Source: Rhizobium jaguaris (GTDB lineage Bacteria; Pseudomonadota; Alphaproteobacteria; Rhizobiales; Rhizobiaceae). From it: 64,000 nucleotides of DNA. Every line of letters begins with the position of its first letter. The stretch's first letter is position 1. The position numbers and the translations under genes are program-made. The stretch spans positions 558,001-622,000 of the forward strand of contig NZ_CP032695.1 in assembly GCF_003627755.1 (NCBI RefSeq). The letters are read 5' to 3'. Positions 53,730-61,590 of this stretch are shown here, one piece after another. The notes beneath the pieces are model-generated. The model saw only the letters and a program-made list of their open reading frames with translations. It was not told where the DNA came from and ran no database searches.

Positions 53730-53825
53730 TTCTTTTGTGAATAAGGCAGGCGAACGTGGCATGACAGGTCCTCGGATGGCGGATTGCCGCCTTCCAGGGA
53801 GGGTCTTCTCAAAGGTATGGATCGC

Positions 53826-54374
53826 TCAGGCGGCTTCGCGCTCAACCTTCGGGAAGTCGACGTCGGTCTTGAAGACCTCGTTCGTGTAGTTTGTGAAAGT
53901 GTTCGCTGCGACGTGAGCGACGATCTCCAGAAGCTCGCCATCATCGAAGCCGGCAGCCTTCAGTCCTTCCACTTCCTGTTCGGAGACCCCACCCCTGGCT
54001 TCGGCGACCCTCACCGCGAACTTGACGGCGGCGTCGGCCCTCGCCTCCGAGGATCCGCCGCGGCGGGCAGCAGCGATCTCTTCGAGACTGAGCTTGGTCA
54101 CGTGCGTACCGGTGTAGGTATGGGCGGCGAGGCAATATTCGCAGCCGTTCTTCTGGGCGATTGCCAGCGCGATCCGCTCGCGGATCTTCTTGTCGAGCTT
54201 GCCCTTGCCGAGCGCCCCGTTGATCGCGGCATATGCTTCGAGGACTGCCGGGCTGTTGGACATCATGCGAAAGACGTTGGGCAGTGCGCCGATTTGCTTC
54301 TTGATCGCTTCGAGCGTAAGCTTCGAGGCTTCAGGTGCCGCTTCGAGTGTCGCGGGAATCGGAATTCGAGCCAT
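53826..54374 (-). CDS. Carboxymuconolactone-decarboxylase/AhpD-family peroxidase-like protein
   Basis: A 182-residue all-helical protein. The AhpD-type redox motif is NGCEYCLAAHTYTG (CxxC plus the His relay), then an ALKAAGFDDGELLEIV-like segment and NTFTNYTNEVFKTDVDFP, typical of alkylhydroperoxidase-like proteins. It probably reduces peroxides or acts on organic radicals in the cytoplasm. ATG at 54374 follows AAAGGAGATTGAAA. It is downstream of an AraC regulator on the same strand (55-base gap), which likely controls it. Confidence 0.9.
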   Translation of the reverse strand: MARIPIPATLEAAPEASKLTLEAIKKQIGALPNVFRMMSNSPAVLEAYAAINGALGKGKLDKKIRERIALAIAQKNGCEYCLAAHTYTGTHVTKLSLEEIAAARRGGSSEARADAAVKFAVRVAEARGGVSEQEVEGLKAAGFDDGELLEIVAHVAANTFTNYTNEVFKTDVDFPKVEREAA

Positions 54375-54429
54375 TTTCAATCTCCTTTGTTGCGTCAGGA
54401 CCTGTAGTCGTTCTGCGTGAAGCCGGTCT

Positions 54430-55380
54430 TCAATGCAGATCGTGCGGAAGGAATCCTTCCGGCTCTCCCGGCAGGTGTTCGATGACGATAGCGCCCTCGA
54501 CCACCTGCTCTGGGCTGTGCGCCATTGCGACGGACCGCCGGGAGTCCCGCCATTTGCGCGGCGTGACGGCGGTGATTCTCTTGAAGACCGTCGAAAAATG
54601 CGGCTGGTTCTGGAAACCCGTCTGCAAGGCGATTTCAACGAGGGCCAGATCGGTGCAAATCAGCAGCCTGGCTGCGACCTGAATTCGCATCCGTAGAAGG
54701 AATTCATGTGCGCTCATCGAGGTGGCCGCCTTGAACGTGGCCGCGAAATGCGCCCGAGAGAACCCCGCGACACCCGCCAGCTCCTCCAGCGACATCCGCT
54801 GATCGAGGCGTGATTCCGCGTAGCGCCTGACTCTGCTCAGTCGCCATGCCGAGAGGGGGTGGACGCGCGGGAGACACTTGTAATGTTCGAACGCCAACCT
54901 CGAAAAGTCTCTGGTGATCTCGCTTCTTCTCGCGGGCGAACTTTCGGAGATCTCCCCAATCAGCTCCGCGAGGCGGATGTCGCGGATGTTGAATCTTCCT
55001 CCGACGACCGAGCATGGCGCCCGATAAGGCTCTCGCAGAAAGGTGAGCACATAGAGACACGCATCGGACTGCAGCTCCACCGCAATAGGATCAGGGCCTT
55101 CGACGAAGGTGACGCTGTCCTCGACCATCAGTCCTTGAAACAGCACGCGCCCCTTCTGCTCAAGGTGCAGCTCGGAGTCGAGGGCTGCGACGACGAACGT
55201 CCCGACGCCGGAACCTAGCGAGGTTGTGATCGCCCGGTTTCCGTTTTCCAGTGTTAACTTCGCCAGGTAGATATTCGGGTCGGCGACGCTGTAGTGCTCG
55301 ACGTGCAGGGAGTCGTCGATGGTTGCGAAGACGTCACGTATCCGGCCCAAGCTCACCTTGATGGCGATATCGGTCTGCAT
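54430..55380 (-). CDS. AraC-family transcriptional regulator
   Basis: A 316-residue regulator with an N-terminal cupin-like sensor domain (about 1-150) and two C-terminal helix-turn-helix motifs: MSLEELAGVAGFSRAHFAATFK and LALVEIALQTGFQNQPHFSTVFKRITAVTPRKWRDSRR. The AraC signature is complete. It sits just upstream of the AhpD-like gene and downstream of the exported hydrolase, all on one strand, so all three may belong together. Confidence 0.92.
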   Translation of the reverse strand: MQTDIAIKVSLGRIRDVFATIDDSLHVEHYSVADPNIYLAKLTLENGNRAITTSLGSGVGTFVVAALDSELHLEQKGRVLFQGLMVEDSVTFVEGPDPIAVELQSDACLYVLTFLREPYRAPCSVVGGRFNIRDIRLAELIGEISESSPARRSEITRDFSRLAFEHYKCLPRVHPLSAWRLSRVRRYAESRLDQRMSLEELAGVAGFSRAHFAATFKAATSMSAHEFLLRMRIQVAARLLICTDLALVEIALQTGFQNQPHFSTVFKRITAVTPRKWRDSRRSVAMAHSPEQVVEGAIVIEHLPGEPEGFLPHDLH

Positions 55381-55428
55381 CGGCTGCTCCTCATGAAAAG
55401 GGTGCGAATTGAGTTGATGGCTGTGGCG

Positions 55429-56202
55429 CTACTTGTCGGCGGCGGCCCGCTCGATCATCGCGGACACTAGATCGGGATGGGAGATCATCACCACATGCGA
55501 CGCCCCCTTGACGCCAACGGTTTCCTTTGCGCCCGCTCGCTTCGCCATGAACTCGTGAAGCTCGGTCGGGATGTTCTTGTCAGCGGTGCCGTAGATGAAA
55601 TGCGAAGGCAGCTTTTTCCATGATGGGTCTCCCGAAGGATCGTTCAGGGCCTCGGCCGTGACCGGACGCTGTTCCGCGCCCATCAGCGCTGCTTGCGGCT
55701 CCGGGACGTCTGCAGCGAACTGCTTCCAGAACTTGCTCTGCAAGATGTAGAGATCGTGCTTCCCATCGGGCTGCACGACGGGCGGTGCCAGGGCGTCGCC
55801 AAGCGTGCCGGTCGGGAACTTCTTGCCGAGGCTGCCGGCGCTCTCTCCGTTGTCCGGCGCGAGTCCTGCCACGAAGACCAGGGACTTTACGTTCGTTCCT
55901 TCGACCGCGACGTCGGTGATCACCGAGCCGCCGTATGAGTGGCCGACCAGGACGACCGGCCCGTCGATGGACTTCAGGACTGCCGAAACGTAGTCGGAGT
56001 CGTACTTCAGCCCCCGCAGCGGGTTGGCCACTGCGACGACAGGATAGCCATCCTTGACCAGCTTGGCGGCGACGCCGTCCCAGCTCGCCGACTCCGCGAA
56101 GGCTCCGTGGACAAGGACGATCGTCGGCTTCGACGCCGCCATTGCGCTCTGGCTCACGATGAGAGCCGCGACCATTGCTGAACTCGACAACCACTTGTTC
56201 AT
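55429..56202 (-). CDS. Exported alpha/beta hydrolase
   Basis: A 257-residue periplasmic hydrolase. Signal peptide MNKWLSSSAMVAALIVSQSAMA; mature part with VHGAFAESASWD (oxyanion), nucleophile elbow GHSYGG, acid GTADKNIP and His in GASHVVMISHPD. Small monodomain esterase/lactonase type. ATG at 56202 follows GAGGTTCTTCGC and gives the signal peptide; 28 upstream codons in frame are not used. A CGACAACT element lies 108 bases upstream (copy 3). Confidence 0.9.
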   Translation of the reverse strand: MNKWLSSSAMVAALIVSQSAMAASKPTIVLVHGAFAESASWDGVAAKLVKDGYPVVAVANPLRGLKYDSDYVSAVLKSIDGPVVLVGHSYGGSVITDVAVEGTNVKSLVFVAGLAPDNGESAGSLGKKFPTGTLGDALAPPVVQPDGKHDLYILQSKFWKQFAADVPEPQAALMGAEQRPVTAEALNDPSGDPSWKKLPSHFIYGTADKNIPTELHEFMAKRAGAKETVGVKGASHVVMISHPDLVSAMIERAAADK

Positions 56203-56291
56203 GCGAAGAACCTCACACTGGGCGCCTGCTGCGGTGAGCATGCGCGCTCGGTTTATGTTTCCCGCGAGGCTACTACGGGCAGCCATCCGTT

Positions 56292-56310
56292 GGTGTGAGT
56301 TGTCGCGATG
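56292..56310 (-). promoter_or_regulatory. CGACAACT element, copy 3, 108 bases upstream of exported hydrolase gene
   Basis: Minus strand reads CATCGCGACAACTCACACC. The central octamer CGACAACT is identical to copies 1 and 2, while flanks are less similar. Its distance to the start codon (108 bases) is close to the 113 and 118 bases of the other copies. An A-rich GGGAAACATAAACC segment follows at the place where the others have AATT-containing sequence. Confidence 0.35.
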
Positions 56311-56442
56311 CCGTGTGAAATCCGGTGCGCGCGGGCGTTTATTTCACTTAACTTCCAATTAACCAACAGGGCACATATTAGAGATGCTGCAAGGGCATTT
56401 GTGCGGCACGCATGTCAGGCGCGGCAGTGCATTGACTTGCTT

Positions 56443-56470
56443 AAAGGGAACCTGCTGCGGGTTCCCCTTT
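56443..56470 (+). terminator. Hairpin with T-tract, plus strand
   Basis: AAAGGGAACC (56443-56452) pairs with GGGTTCCCCTTT (56459-56470) around a short TGCTGC loop, ending in CTTTCGG. It resembles a weak Rho-independent terminator or leader hairpin upstream of the Nudix gene. No plus-strand gene precedes it, so it could end a small transcript from about 56340. Confidence 0.35.
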
Positions 56471-56578
56471 CGGCCTCCAAGGTCCGATACGATCTCTTGT
56501 GATCAGAGATCAATGTACCCCTCGACGTTTCGTCTTGCCGAGCGCCGCCTGCGCCATTTCAGTTGGATGGAGAAACCG

Positions 56579-57051
56579 ATGTCGTACCTGTCCCGCCTTG
56601 CGGAATACGCCGATGCGATGCTGCATGGAACCTCCGCTCAGCAGGTTGGGGGATTGTGCTACCGCCAGTCTGCCGACGCCGCCGTCGAGGTTTTTTCATA
56701 ACGACGAGAGAGACCAAACGTTGGACGATCCCCCAGGGTTGGTCGATCAAGGGACTAGAGCCACACCAGGCCGCGAAACGTGAAGCGAGGGAGGAGGCCG
56801 GCGTCAAAGGTAAGGTCAAGAAGAAGCCGTTCGGCTACTTTACATATGTCAAAACGCTCACCGATGGACAAAGGGTGCCACCCGTCGTCCAGGTGCATTT
56901 GCTCGAAACGCGGACAACACGATCGCATTTTCCGGAGAAAGGACAGCGGGACCTCGTGTGGTTGCCAGCCTCCGAAGCATCGCTTCTCGTGGAGGAGCCC
57001 GAGTTGAAGGGGCTGGTCGGGAAATTCTCGAGGCAAACTGCGTTTCGTTGA
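56579..57051 (+). pseudogene. Nudix hydrolase gene with a frameshift in a poly-T tract
   Basis: From ATG 56579 (GGAG upstream) the frame reads MSYLSRLAEYADAMLHGTS to SADAAVEVF, then meets a stop. In the next frame ITTRETKRWTIPQGWSIKG and HQAAKREAREEAGVKGKVK (Nudix box REAREEAG) continue to the end. The switch is at TTTTTT near 56692-56697: one further T would restore a whole Nudix protein of about 155 residues. Either a real inactivating slip, a slippage-controlled gene or a base-calling error. Confidence 0.75.
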
Positions 57052-57107
57052 CGGCGTCCCGATCGGCGTCGATACTCCGCCGTAACATTGCAAACGAGGC
57101 GAGAGCG

Positions 57108-57323
57108 ATGCAAAAATTCGTTGTGACCACAAAGCAGGAGATCCAGGCTGACACGGCCGAGGAGGCCGCTTTGCTCATGTATCAGAGCCTAGCCACGGGG
57201 CCGGCTCCCGTCTCGTATCTTGTCACAAATGAAGCGAATACGGCGGTGGATGTTCTACTTGATCGAACCCAGGCGGATGAATTTGCAGCGACTGATCACA
57301 CCGCGGATCCGGGCAACTGGTGA
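57108..57323 (+). CDS. Small hypothetical protein, 71 aa
   Basis: A 71-residue acidic soluble protein, MQKFVVTTKQEIQADTAEE then LATGPAPVSYLVTNEANTA, with alternating strand and helix predicted. ATG at 57108 follows GAGGCGAGAGCG. No family recognised. It follows the Nudix gene by 56 bases on the same strand and may be in the same transcript. Confidence 0.55.
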   Translation: MQKFVVTTKQEIQADTAEEAALLMYQSLATGPAPVSYLVTNEANTAVDVLLDRTQADEFAATDHTADPGNW

Positions 57324-57367
57324 ACTGACGGGTCAACGGCGAGCCATGAGAGATTTAGCTCAAGCGG

Positions 57368-58201
57368 CTACGCATTGATGGCCATATCCACCGCCGACAA
57401 CAGATCCTGATGCCGCACCGGCTTCGTCAGGAACTCGACCGCGCCCGCCTTCATCGCACGCACCGACATCTGGATGTCCGCATAACCGCTGATGAAGATG
57501 ATCGGGTAGCGTATTCCTGTCTTCAAGAGGTCGGCCTGAAAGTCCAAGCCGCTTCTGCCGGGCAGGCAGACGTCGAGGATGAGGCAATCGGGCTGAGGTG
57601 CGTGCCCACTCTCCCGGTATTCCTTGACGGATTCAAAGGATGCAACGCCGAGGCCGACCGATCGTAGCAGTGTTGAAATCGAGCGCCGGACGCTTTCGTC
57701 GTCCTCGATCAGGACGATATAGGGCGCCGCGGCCCTCGCCGCAGCAGGCGTGTCGATCTCCGAAATCGTCGTCGACCTTATCGCGTCGAACCGCGCCTCG
57801 TCTTGGGGCAGTACGTCTTCCCTGATCAGCATATAGCCTCTCCTGACGATTGTCTTGATCATGTTGCCGTGACTACCCAATGCTCGCCTCAAGGACTTCA
57901 CCTGGAAGCGGAGATTGCACTCCTCTACCACCATCGACGGCCACACCTCGTTCAGGATCTCGCCCTTGCTGACGATCCTGCCGTTGGACCTGAGTAGAAC
58001 CATCAGAAGATCGAACGCCCGCCCGCCTATTTCCTTCGGACGCCCGTCCAGCAAAAGCTGACGGGAATGCGGGATGGCGCAGAACCTGCCAAAGCGGATC
58101 GCGTCGTCAAAGGCTTCGCGCTTCGCCTCTCTGGAAGAGTATGGCGGGTAGGCGTCCGACGAGTTCGTTTGTTCCAGCGTATCGTTGAATTGGACTTGCA
58201 T
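57368..58201 (-). CDS. Regulator with reversed order: winged helix first, receiver domain last
   Basis: A 277-residue protein. Residues about 35-140 form an OmpR/CadC-type winged helix (FGRFCAIPHSRQLLLDGRP, GGRAFDLLMVLLRSNGRIVS, NLRFQVKSLRRALG, IKTIVRRGYMLI). After a linker, residues about 160-275 form a FixJ-like receiver (VLIEDDESVRRSISTLLRSV, CLILDVCLPGRSGLDFQ, FISGYADIQMSVRAMKAGAVEFL, TKPVRHQDLL). Asp and Lys of the phosphorylation site are present. In ordinary OmpR proteins the receiver comes first. ATG at 58201 follows GGGGGAAG. The partner kinase is unknown; the GAF/PAS kinase at 61.8 kb is a candidate. Confidence 0.85.
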   Translation of the reverse strand: MQVQFNDTLEQTNSSDAYPPYSSREAKREAFDDAIRFGRFCAIPHSRQLLLDGRPKEIGGRAFDLLMVLLRSNGRIVSKGEILNEVWPSMVVEECNLRFQVKSLRRALGSHGNMIKTIVRRGYMLIREDVLPQDEARFDAIRSTTISEIDTPAAARAAAPYIVLIEDDESVRRSISTLLRSVGLGVASFESVKEYRESGHAPQPDCLILDVCLPGRSGLDFQADLLKTGIRYPIIFISGYADIQMSVRAMKAGAVEFLTKPVRHQDLLSAVDMAINA

Positions 58202-58570
58202 GGCTGACTTCCCCCGTCGGCTGCAATTGTTCATCGCGCTGCTTAAGATCGCGTCTTACAAATCTGGTCCCGCTTACAGGAGGCGATCTCCAATTGTGTG
58301 CGATTGCAAGGAAAGCCTAGCTCCGGCCCCGCACGCAAACAATCCGACCAATGGCCAGTCCGACGCCGACAACGTCGTGAAGAACTAGACCAAGGTCTAG
58401 GAATTCGAACGACTTGGTGGAGTCCGTTGGCATGACGTCTCACGCAAACTCACGATGCCTTACGACAACTAGCTCGTCGTTTCCGCTCGCCGAGCGTAGC
58501 AATTAAGGGGAAATCGGCGACGCAACGCGCAGTCGCACTCGCGCCCTCATTCGAAAAACCGGAGGCTGAA
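58202..58570. promoter_or_regulatory. Divergent promoter region of the reversed-order regulator and hydrolase operon
   Basis: A 369-base gene-free segment between the regulator gene on the minus strand and the hydrolase/MBL/PNPOx genes on the plus strand. It holds the CGACAACT element at 58458-58476 and an AATTAAGGGG stretch at 58501, probably the plus-strand promoter. The CGAC/GTCG pair (58463-58466 and 58476-58479) makes the element partly palindromic. Nothing coding is seen. Confidence 0.5.
58458..58476 (+). promoter_or_regulatory. CGACAACT element, copy 2, 113 bases upstream of hydrolase gene
   Basis: CCTTACGACAACTAGCTCG matches the element at 53090 at 17 of 19 positions. Distance to the hydrolase start codon at 58571 is 113 bases. 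The inverted pair CGAC-N9-GTCG in this copy suggests a dimeric binder. Confidence 0.5.
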
Positions 58571-59560
58571 ATGAACAAATCCATCATGAGCAGGACGGCA
58601 TTGGCCATCGCGATCGCATTGTCCGCATCGACAGCCCTGCCGGCCACGTCCTACGCGGCGAAGAAGGTTGTAGCCACACATAAGCTCGTCGTCCCGCAGG
58701 TCACCTATCACACGGTGGACGTCGACGGGACGAGCGTGTTCTACCGTGAGGCCGGCCCAGCAGATGCACCCGTCGTGCTCCTGCTTCATGGATTCCCGAC
58801 GTCGTCCCACATGTTCAGGAACCTCATCCCGATCCTCGCCGACAAGTATCACGTCATAGCGCCGGACTATCCAGGCTTCGGCCAGAGCGAGGCGCCCGAT
58901 CACACCAAGTTCGCTTACACCTTCGGCCATTACGCCGATATCGTCGACGGCCTTCTCGGCAAACTGAACATCAATGAATACGCGATGTATGTGATGGATT
59001 ACGGCGCTCCGGTCGGCTACCGGCTGGCGCTCAAGCACCCCGACCGCGTATCGGCGCTGATCGTCCAAAACGGCAATGCCTACGAAGAGGGTCTCAAGGA
59101 GTTCTGGGATCCTATCAAGGCCTACTGGAAGAGCGACACGCCCGCCAACCGCGAGGCCTTGTCGATGCTCGTCGCGCCCGAGACGACTAAGTTCCAGTAC
59201 ACCGACGGAATGAGCGACATCACGCACATCGATCCAGACAACTGGGGTCATGACCAGCCCTTGCTCGACCGTCCAGGCAACAAGGACATCCAGCTCGACC
59301 TGTTCCATGATTATGGCACCAACGTCCCACTCTATCCGAAATTCCAGCAGTTCTTCCGGGACAAGAAGCCGCCGACGCTGATCGTCTGGGGAAAGAACGA
59401 CAAGATCTTCCCGGCCGACGGCGCGTCTCCCTACCTGCGCGACCTGCCGCACGCCGAGATGCATCTGCTCGACACCGGCCACTTTGCACTCGAAGACAAG
59501 CTTCCGGAGATGGCGCCGATGATCCATGATTTCCTCGATCGAAAGCTGAGTCGGAACTAG
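58571..59560 (+). CDS. Exported alpha/beta hydrolase, haloalkane-dehalogenase/epoxide-hydrolase-like
   Basis: A 329-residue protein with a Sec signal (SRTALAIAIALSASTALPATSYA). The fold landmarks are LLLHGFPTSSHMFRNLIP (HGxP), PDYPGFGQSEAP, nucleophile elbow VMDYGAPVG with an Asp nucleophile, WGKNDKIFP with the acid, and GHFALED with the catalytic His. The Asp nucleophile matches epoxide hydrolases and haloalkane dehalogenases rather than esterases. It heads a plus-strand series with the MBL and PNPOx genes and carries the CGACAACT element 113 bases upstream. Confidence 0.88.
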   Translation: MNKSIMSRTALAIAIALSASTALPATSYAAKKVVATHKLVVPQVTYHTVDVDGTSVFYREAGPADAPVVLLLHGFPTSSHMFRNLIPILADKYHVIAPDYPGFGQSEAPDHTKFAYTFGHYADIVDGLLGKLNINEYAMYVMDYGAPVGYRLALKHPDRVSALIVQNGNAYEEGLKEFWDPIKAYWKSDTPANREALSMLVAPETTKFQYTDGMSDITHIDPDNWGHDQPLLDRPGNKDIQLDLFHDYGTNVPLYPKFQQFFRDKKPPTLIVWGKNDKIFPADGASPYLRDLPHAEMHLLDTGHFALEDKLPEMAPMIHDFLDRKLSRN

Positions 59561-59570
59561 ATCGAGGCAC

Positions 59571-59600
59571 GCCACCACGCGAGCCTCCCTGCGTGGTGGC
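59571..59600 (+). repeat. Perfect 10-bp intergenic hairpin
   Basis: GCCACCACGC and GCGTGGTGGC form a perfect stem with a 10-base loop. It lies 10 bases after the hydrolase stop and 42 bases before the MBL gene start. There is no T-run, so it is more likely an mRNA-stability or processing hairpin that lets the two genes be expressed at different levels. Confidence 0.5.
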
Positions 59601-59642
59601 ACTCCCGTCCAATCGCGATCTCCTCAACCGATGGAGCTACAA

Positions 59643-60611
59643 ATGAACAAGCACGGCTACAATATGTCACGACGTGGATTCTGCCTCTGCTGCCTCGGTG
59701 GCGCGACCTTCGCCACCACCGGCGGCTGGCTCACTCCGTCGCAAGTATTCGCCGCCGCCAAAAGCCTCGTTGTCCAAATCCGCGAGGCTGCCGCTGCGGC
59801 AGATATCACCACAACCAATCTGCGGGGCGGCATCAGTGCGTTGTCCGGTTCCGGGGGCAACATGGGCGTCCTGGTTGGAGACGAGGGCAAAGTCCTCGTC
59901 GACGCCGGCATCACGGCCACGCGTCCGCGCATCGAAAAGGCGCTCGCCGAGCTCGGTTCGCAGCCGATCAAGCACCTCATCAACTCGCATTGGCACTTCG
60001 ACCACACCGACGGCAACGAATGGCTCAATTCAGAAGGCGCGATGATCATGGCCCATCCGAACTCGCTGAAACATCTGACCGTCGCTACCCGCGTCGTCGA
60101 TTGGGACTTCGACTTCCCGGCGTCGCCGAAGGGAGCGCTGCCGACGAAGCTGATGGAGGGCGACGAAGAGACGCTGAAGTTCAGCGGCCAGACCATCGCG
60201 CTGAGGTACTATGGCCCCGCCCATACCGACAGCGACATCTCGGTGTTCTTCCAGGAGGCGAACGTCGTCCATGTGGCCGATACCTTCTGGAACGGCGTCT
60301 ACCCCTTCATCGACTATTCGACCGGCGGGAGCATCGACGGACAGATCAATGCGGCCGAGGCGAACGTCAAGATGGTAGACGACCAGACGATCGTCATTCC
60401 GGGGCACGGCGAGATAGGCAACAAGAAGGACCTGATCGCCTGGCGGGACATGCTCGTCGGCAGCCGCGAGAACATCGCCAAGCTGAAGAAGGACGGTCGC
60501 AGCATGGAGGAAACCGTCGCCGCCAAGCCCACCGAGAAGTGGGATCCCGTCTTCGGAAACTGGGCGATCTCGCCGGCATTGTTCACCCGCCTTGTTTACG
60601 AGGGCGTCTGA
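59643..60611 (+). CDS. Tat-exported MBL-fold metallo-hydrolase
   Basis: A 322-residue metallo-beta-lactamase-fold enzyme. A twin-arginine signal MSRRGFCLCCLGGATFAT precedes the mature domain. Metal-binding motif NSHWHFDHTDGN (HxHxDH), a further His in GPAHTDSD (HTD), Asp in VADTFWNG and His in IPGHGEI. Export folded through Tat suits a metal-loaded enzyme. ATG 59643 is favoured by GGAGCTACAA. Substrates of this branch are often unknown; a cyclase or hydrolase on small organic substrates is possible. Confidence 0.9.
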   Translation: MNKHGYNMSRRGFCLCCLGGATFATTGGWLTPSQVFAAAKSLVVQIREAAAAADITTTNLRGGISALSGSGGNMGVLVGDEGKVLVDAGITATRPRIEKALAELGSQPIKHLINSHWHFDHTDGNEWLNSEGAMIMAHPNSLKHLTVATRVVDWDFDFPASPKGALPTKLMEGDEETLKFSGQTIALRYYGPAHTDSDISVFFQEANVVHVADTFWNGVYPFIDYSTGGSIDGQINAAEANVKMVDDQTIVIPGHGEIGNKKDLIAWRDMLVGSRENIAKLKKDGRSMEETVAAKPTEKWDPVFGNWAISPALFTRLVYEGV

Positions 60612-60667
60612 GAGGAAGCTCCTCGCGGCGGCCTCAATCCGCCGCTCCGCAGGGAGGGCAGGCCGCC

Positions 60668-61300
60668 GTGGAGACCGAAAAGCATATCTCGAGCGACGTC
60701 GCCTTTTCGCCGTCGGTGAAGGAGATCCAGACAAGGAAGGGATCGCGCCGATCCTACGCCCGCGTCGAGGAGCGCGGCGGATGGGCGACTGCCATCACCC
60801 CTGATCTGAAGGATTTCATCGAGAAGCAGATCAGCATCTTTATGGCCACCGCCAACAGGGAATGCCAGCCGTATATCCAGCACCGGGGCGGCCCGCCAGG
60901 GTTCCTCCGTGTGCTCGACGAGACCACGCTTGGTTTCGCGGACTACATCGGCAACCGCCAATACATCACGCAGGGAAACCTCGCCGACAACGACAAGGCG
61001 CAGCTTTTCTTGATCGACTACGGCAGCCGGTCGCGGGTGAAGATCTGGGGGACGGCCCGTGTTGTCGAAGACGATCCGGCGCTCCTCGATGAGTTGATGC
61101 CGAAAGGGTACCAGGCCAGGCCGGAGCAGGTGATCCTTTTCCATGTCGAAGCCTGGGATGCAAACTGCCCGCAGCATATTCCGCTCCGGTTCGAGGCTGA
61201 CGAAGTGCTGAAGGCGATCGAGAGCAGGGACTCGCGGATCAAGGAACTGGAGGCGGAGATCGCCACACTGAAATCTGCGGCATCTTCCGGCGTTCGATAG
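60668..61300 (+). CDS. Pyridoxamine 5'-phosphate oxidase-family (split-barrel flavin) protein
   Basis: A 210-residue cytoplasmic protein with the FMN split-barrel pattern: DFIEKQISIFMATANRE and PYIQHRGGPPGFLRVLDE, FADYIGNRQYITQGNLA, SRSRVKIWGTARVVED, and a C-terminal coiled coil (KAIESRDSRIKELEAEIATL). Start is GTG 60668 behind GGGAGGGCAGG. It follows the MBL gene by 56 bases. Members reduce or bind flavin/F420-type cofactors; a role in oxidative detoxification is inferred. Confidence 0.85.
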   Translation: METEKHISSDVAFSPSVKEIQTRKGSRRSYARVEERGGWATAITPDLKDFIEKQISIFMATANRECQPYIQHRGGPPGFLRVLDETTLGFADYIGNRQYITQGNLADNDKAQLFLIDYGSRSRVKIWGTARVVEDDPALLDELMPKGYQARPEQVILFHVEAWDANCPQHIPLRFEADEVLKAIESRDSRIKELEAEIATLKSAASSGVR

Positions 61301-61321
61301 TCTCACTCAAAGGATTCCGAT

Positions 61322-61590
61322 ATGAGCCGCCCGCCACTGCCTCCTTTCACCCTGCAGTCCGCGATCGAGAATGTGCGGCTGGCGGAGGACGGCTGGAACA
61401 CCCACGATCCCGTGAAGGTCACCCTCGCGTACAGCGTCGACAGCCATTGGCGGATCCGCGCGGAGTTCGTCGTCGGCCGCACGGCGATCGAAGCATTCCT
61501 CGCGCGCAAGTTGGCGTAGGAACTCGACTACCGTCTAATCAAGGGACTGTGGGCGTTCTCCGGAAATCGGATCGCCGTGCGTTTTGCTAC
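61322..61590 (+). pseudogene. DUF1348 (SnoaL-fold) gene, broken by stop codon and frameshift
   Basis: From ATG 61322 (AAAGGATTCCG) the frame gives [19 protein letters not shown] and [19 protein letters not shown], then FLARKLA and TAG at 61517. In the same frame after the TAG comes ELDYRLIKGLWAFSGNRIA, the normal continuation of DUF1348. A further one-base shift occurs near the TTTT at about 61581 (RF then CYEHH). The intact family has about 150 residues; the rest is lost. It was the last gene of the hydrolase/MBL/PNPOx series. Confidence 0.75.

Noticed and set aside
59990..60667. Plus-strand frame running from inside the MBL gene into the PNPOx gene
   Set aside because: The first 226 codons are an alternative frame of the MBL gene, Arg-rich and without motifs. 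The PNPOx protein starts at GTG 60668 with its own ribosome-binding site.
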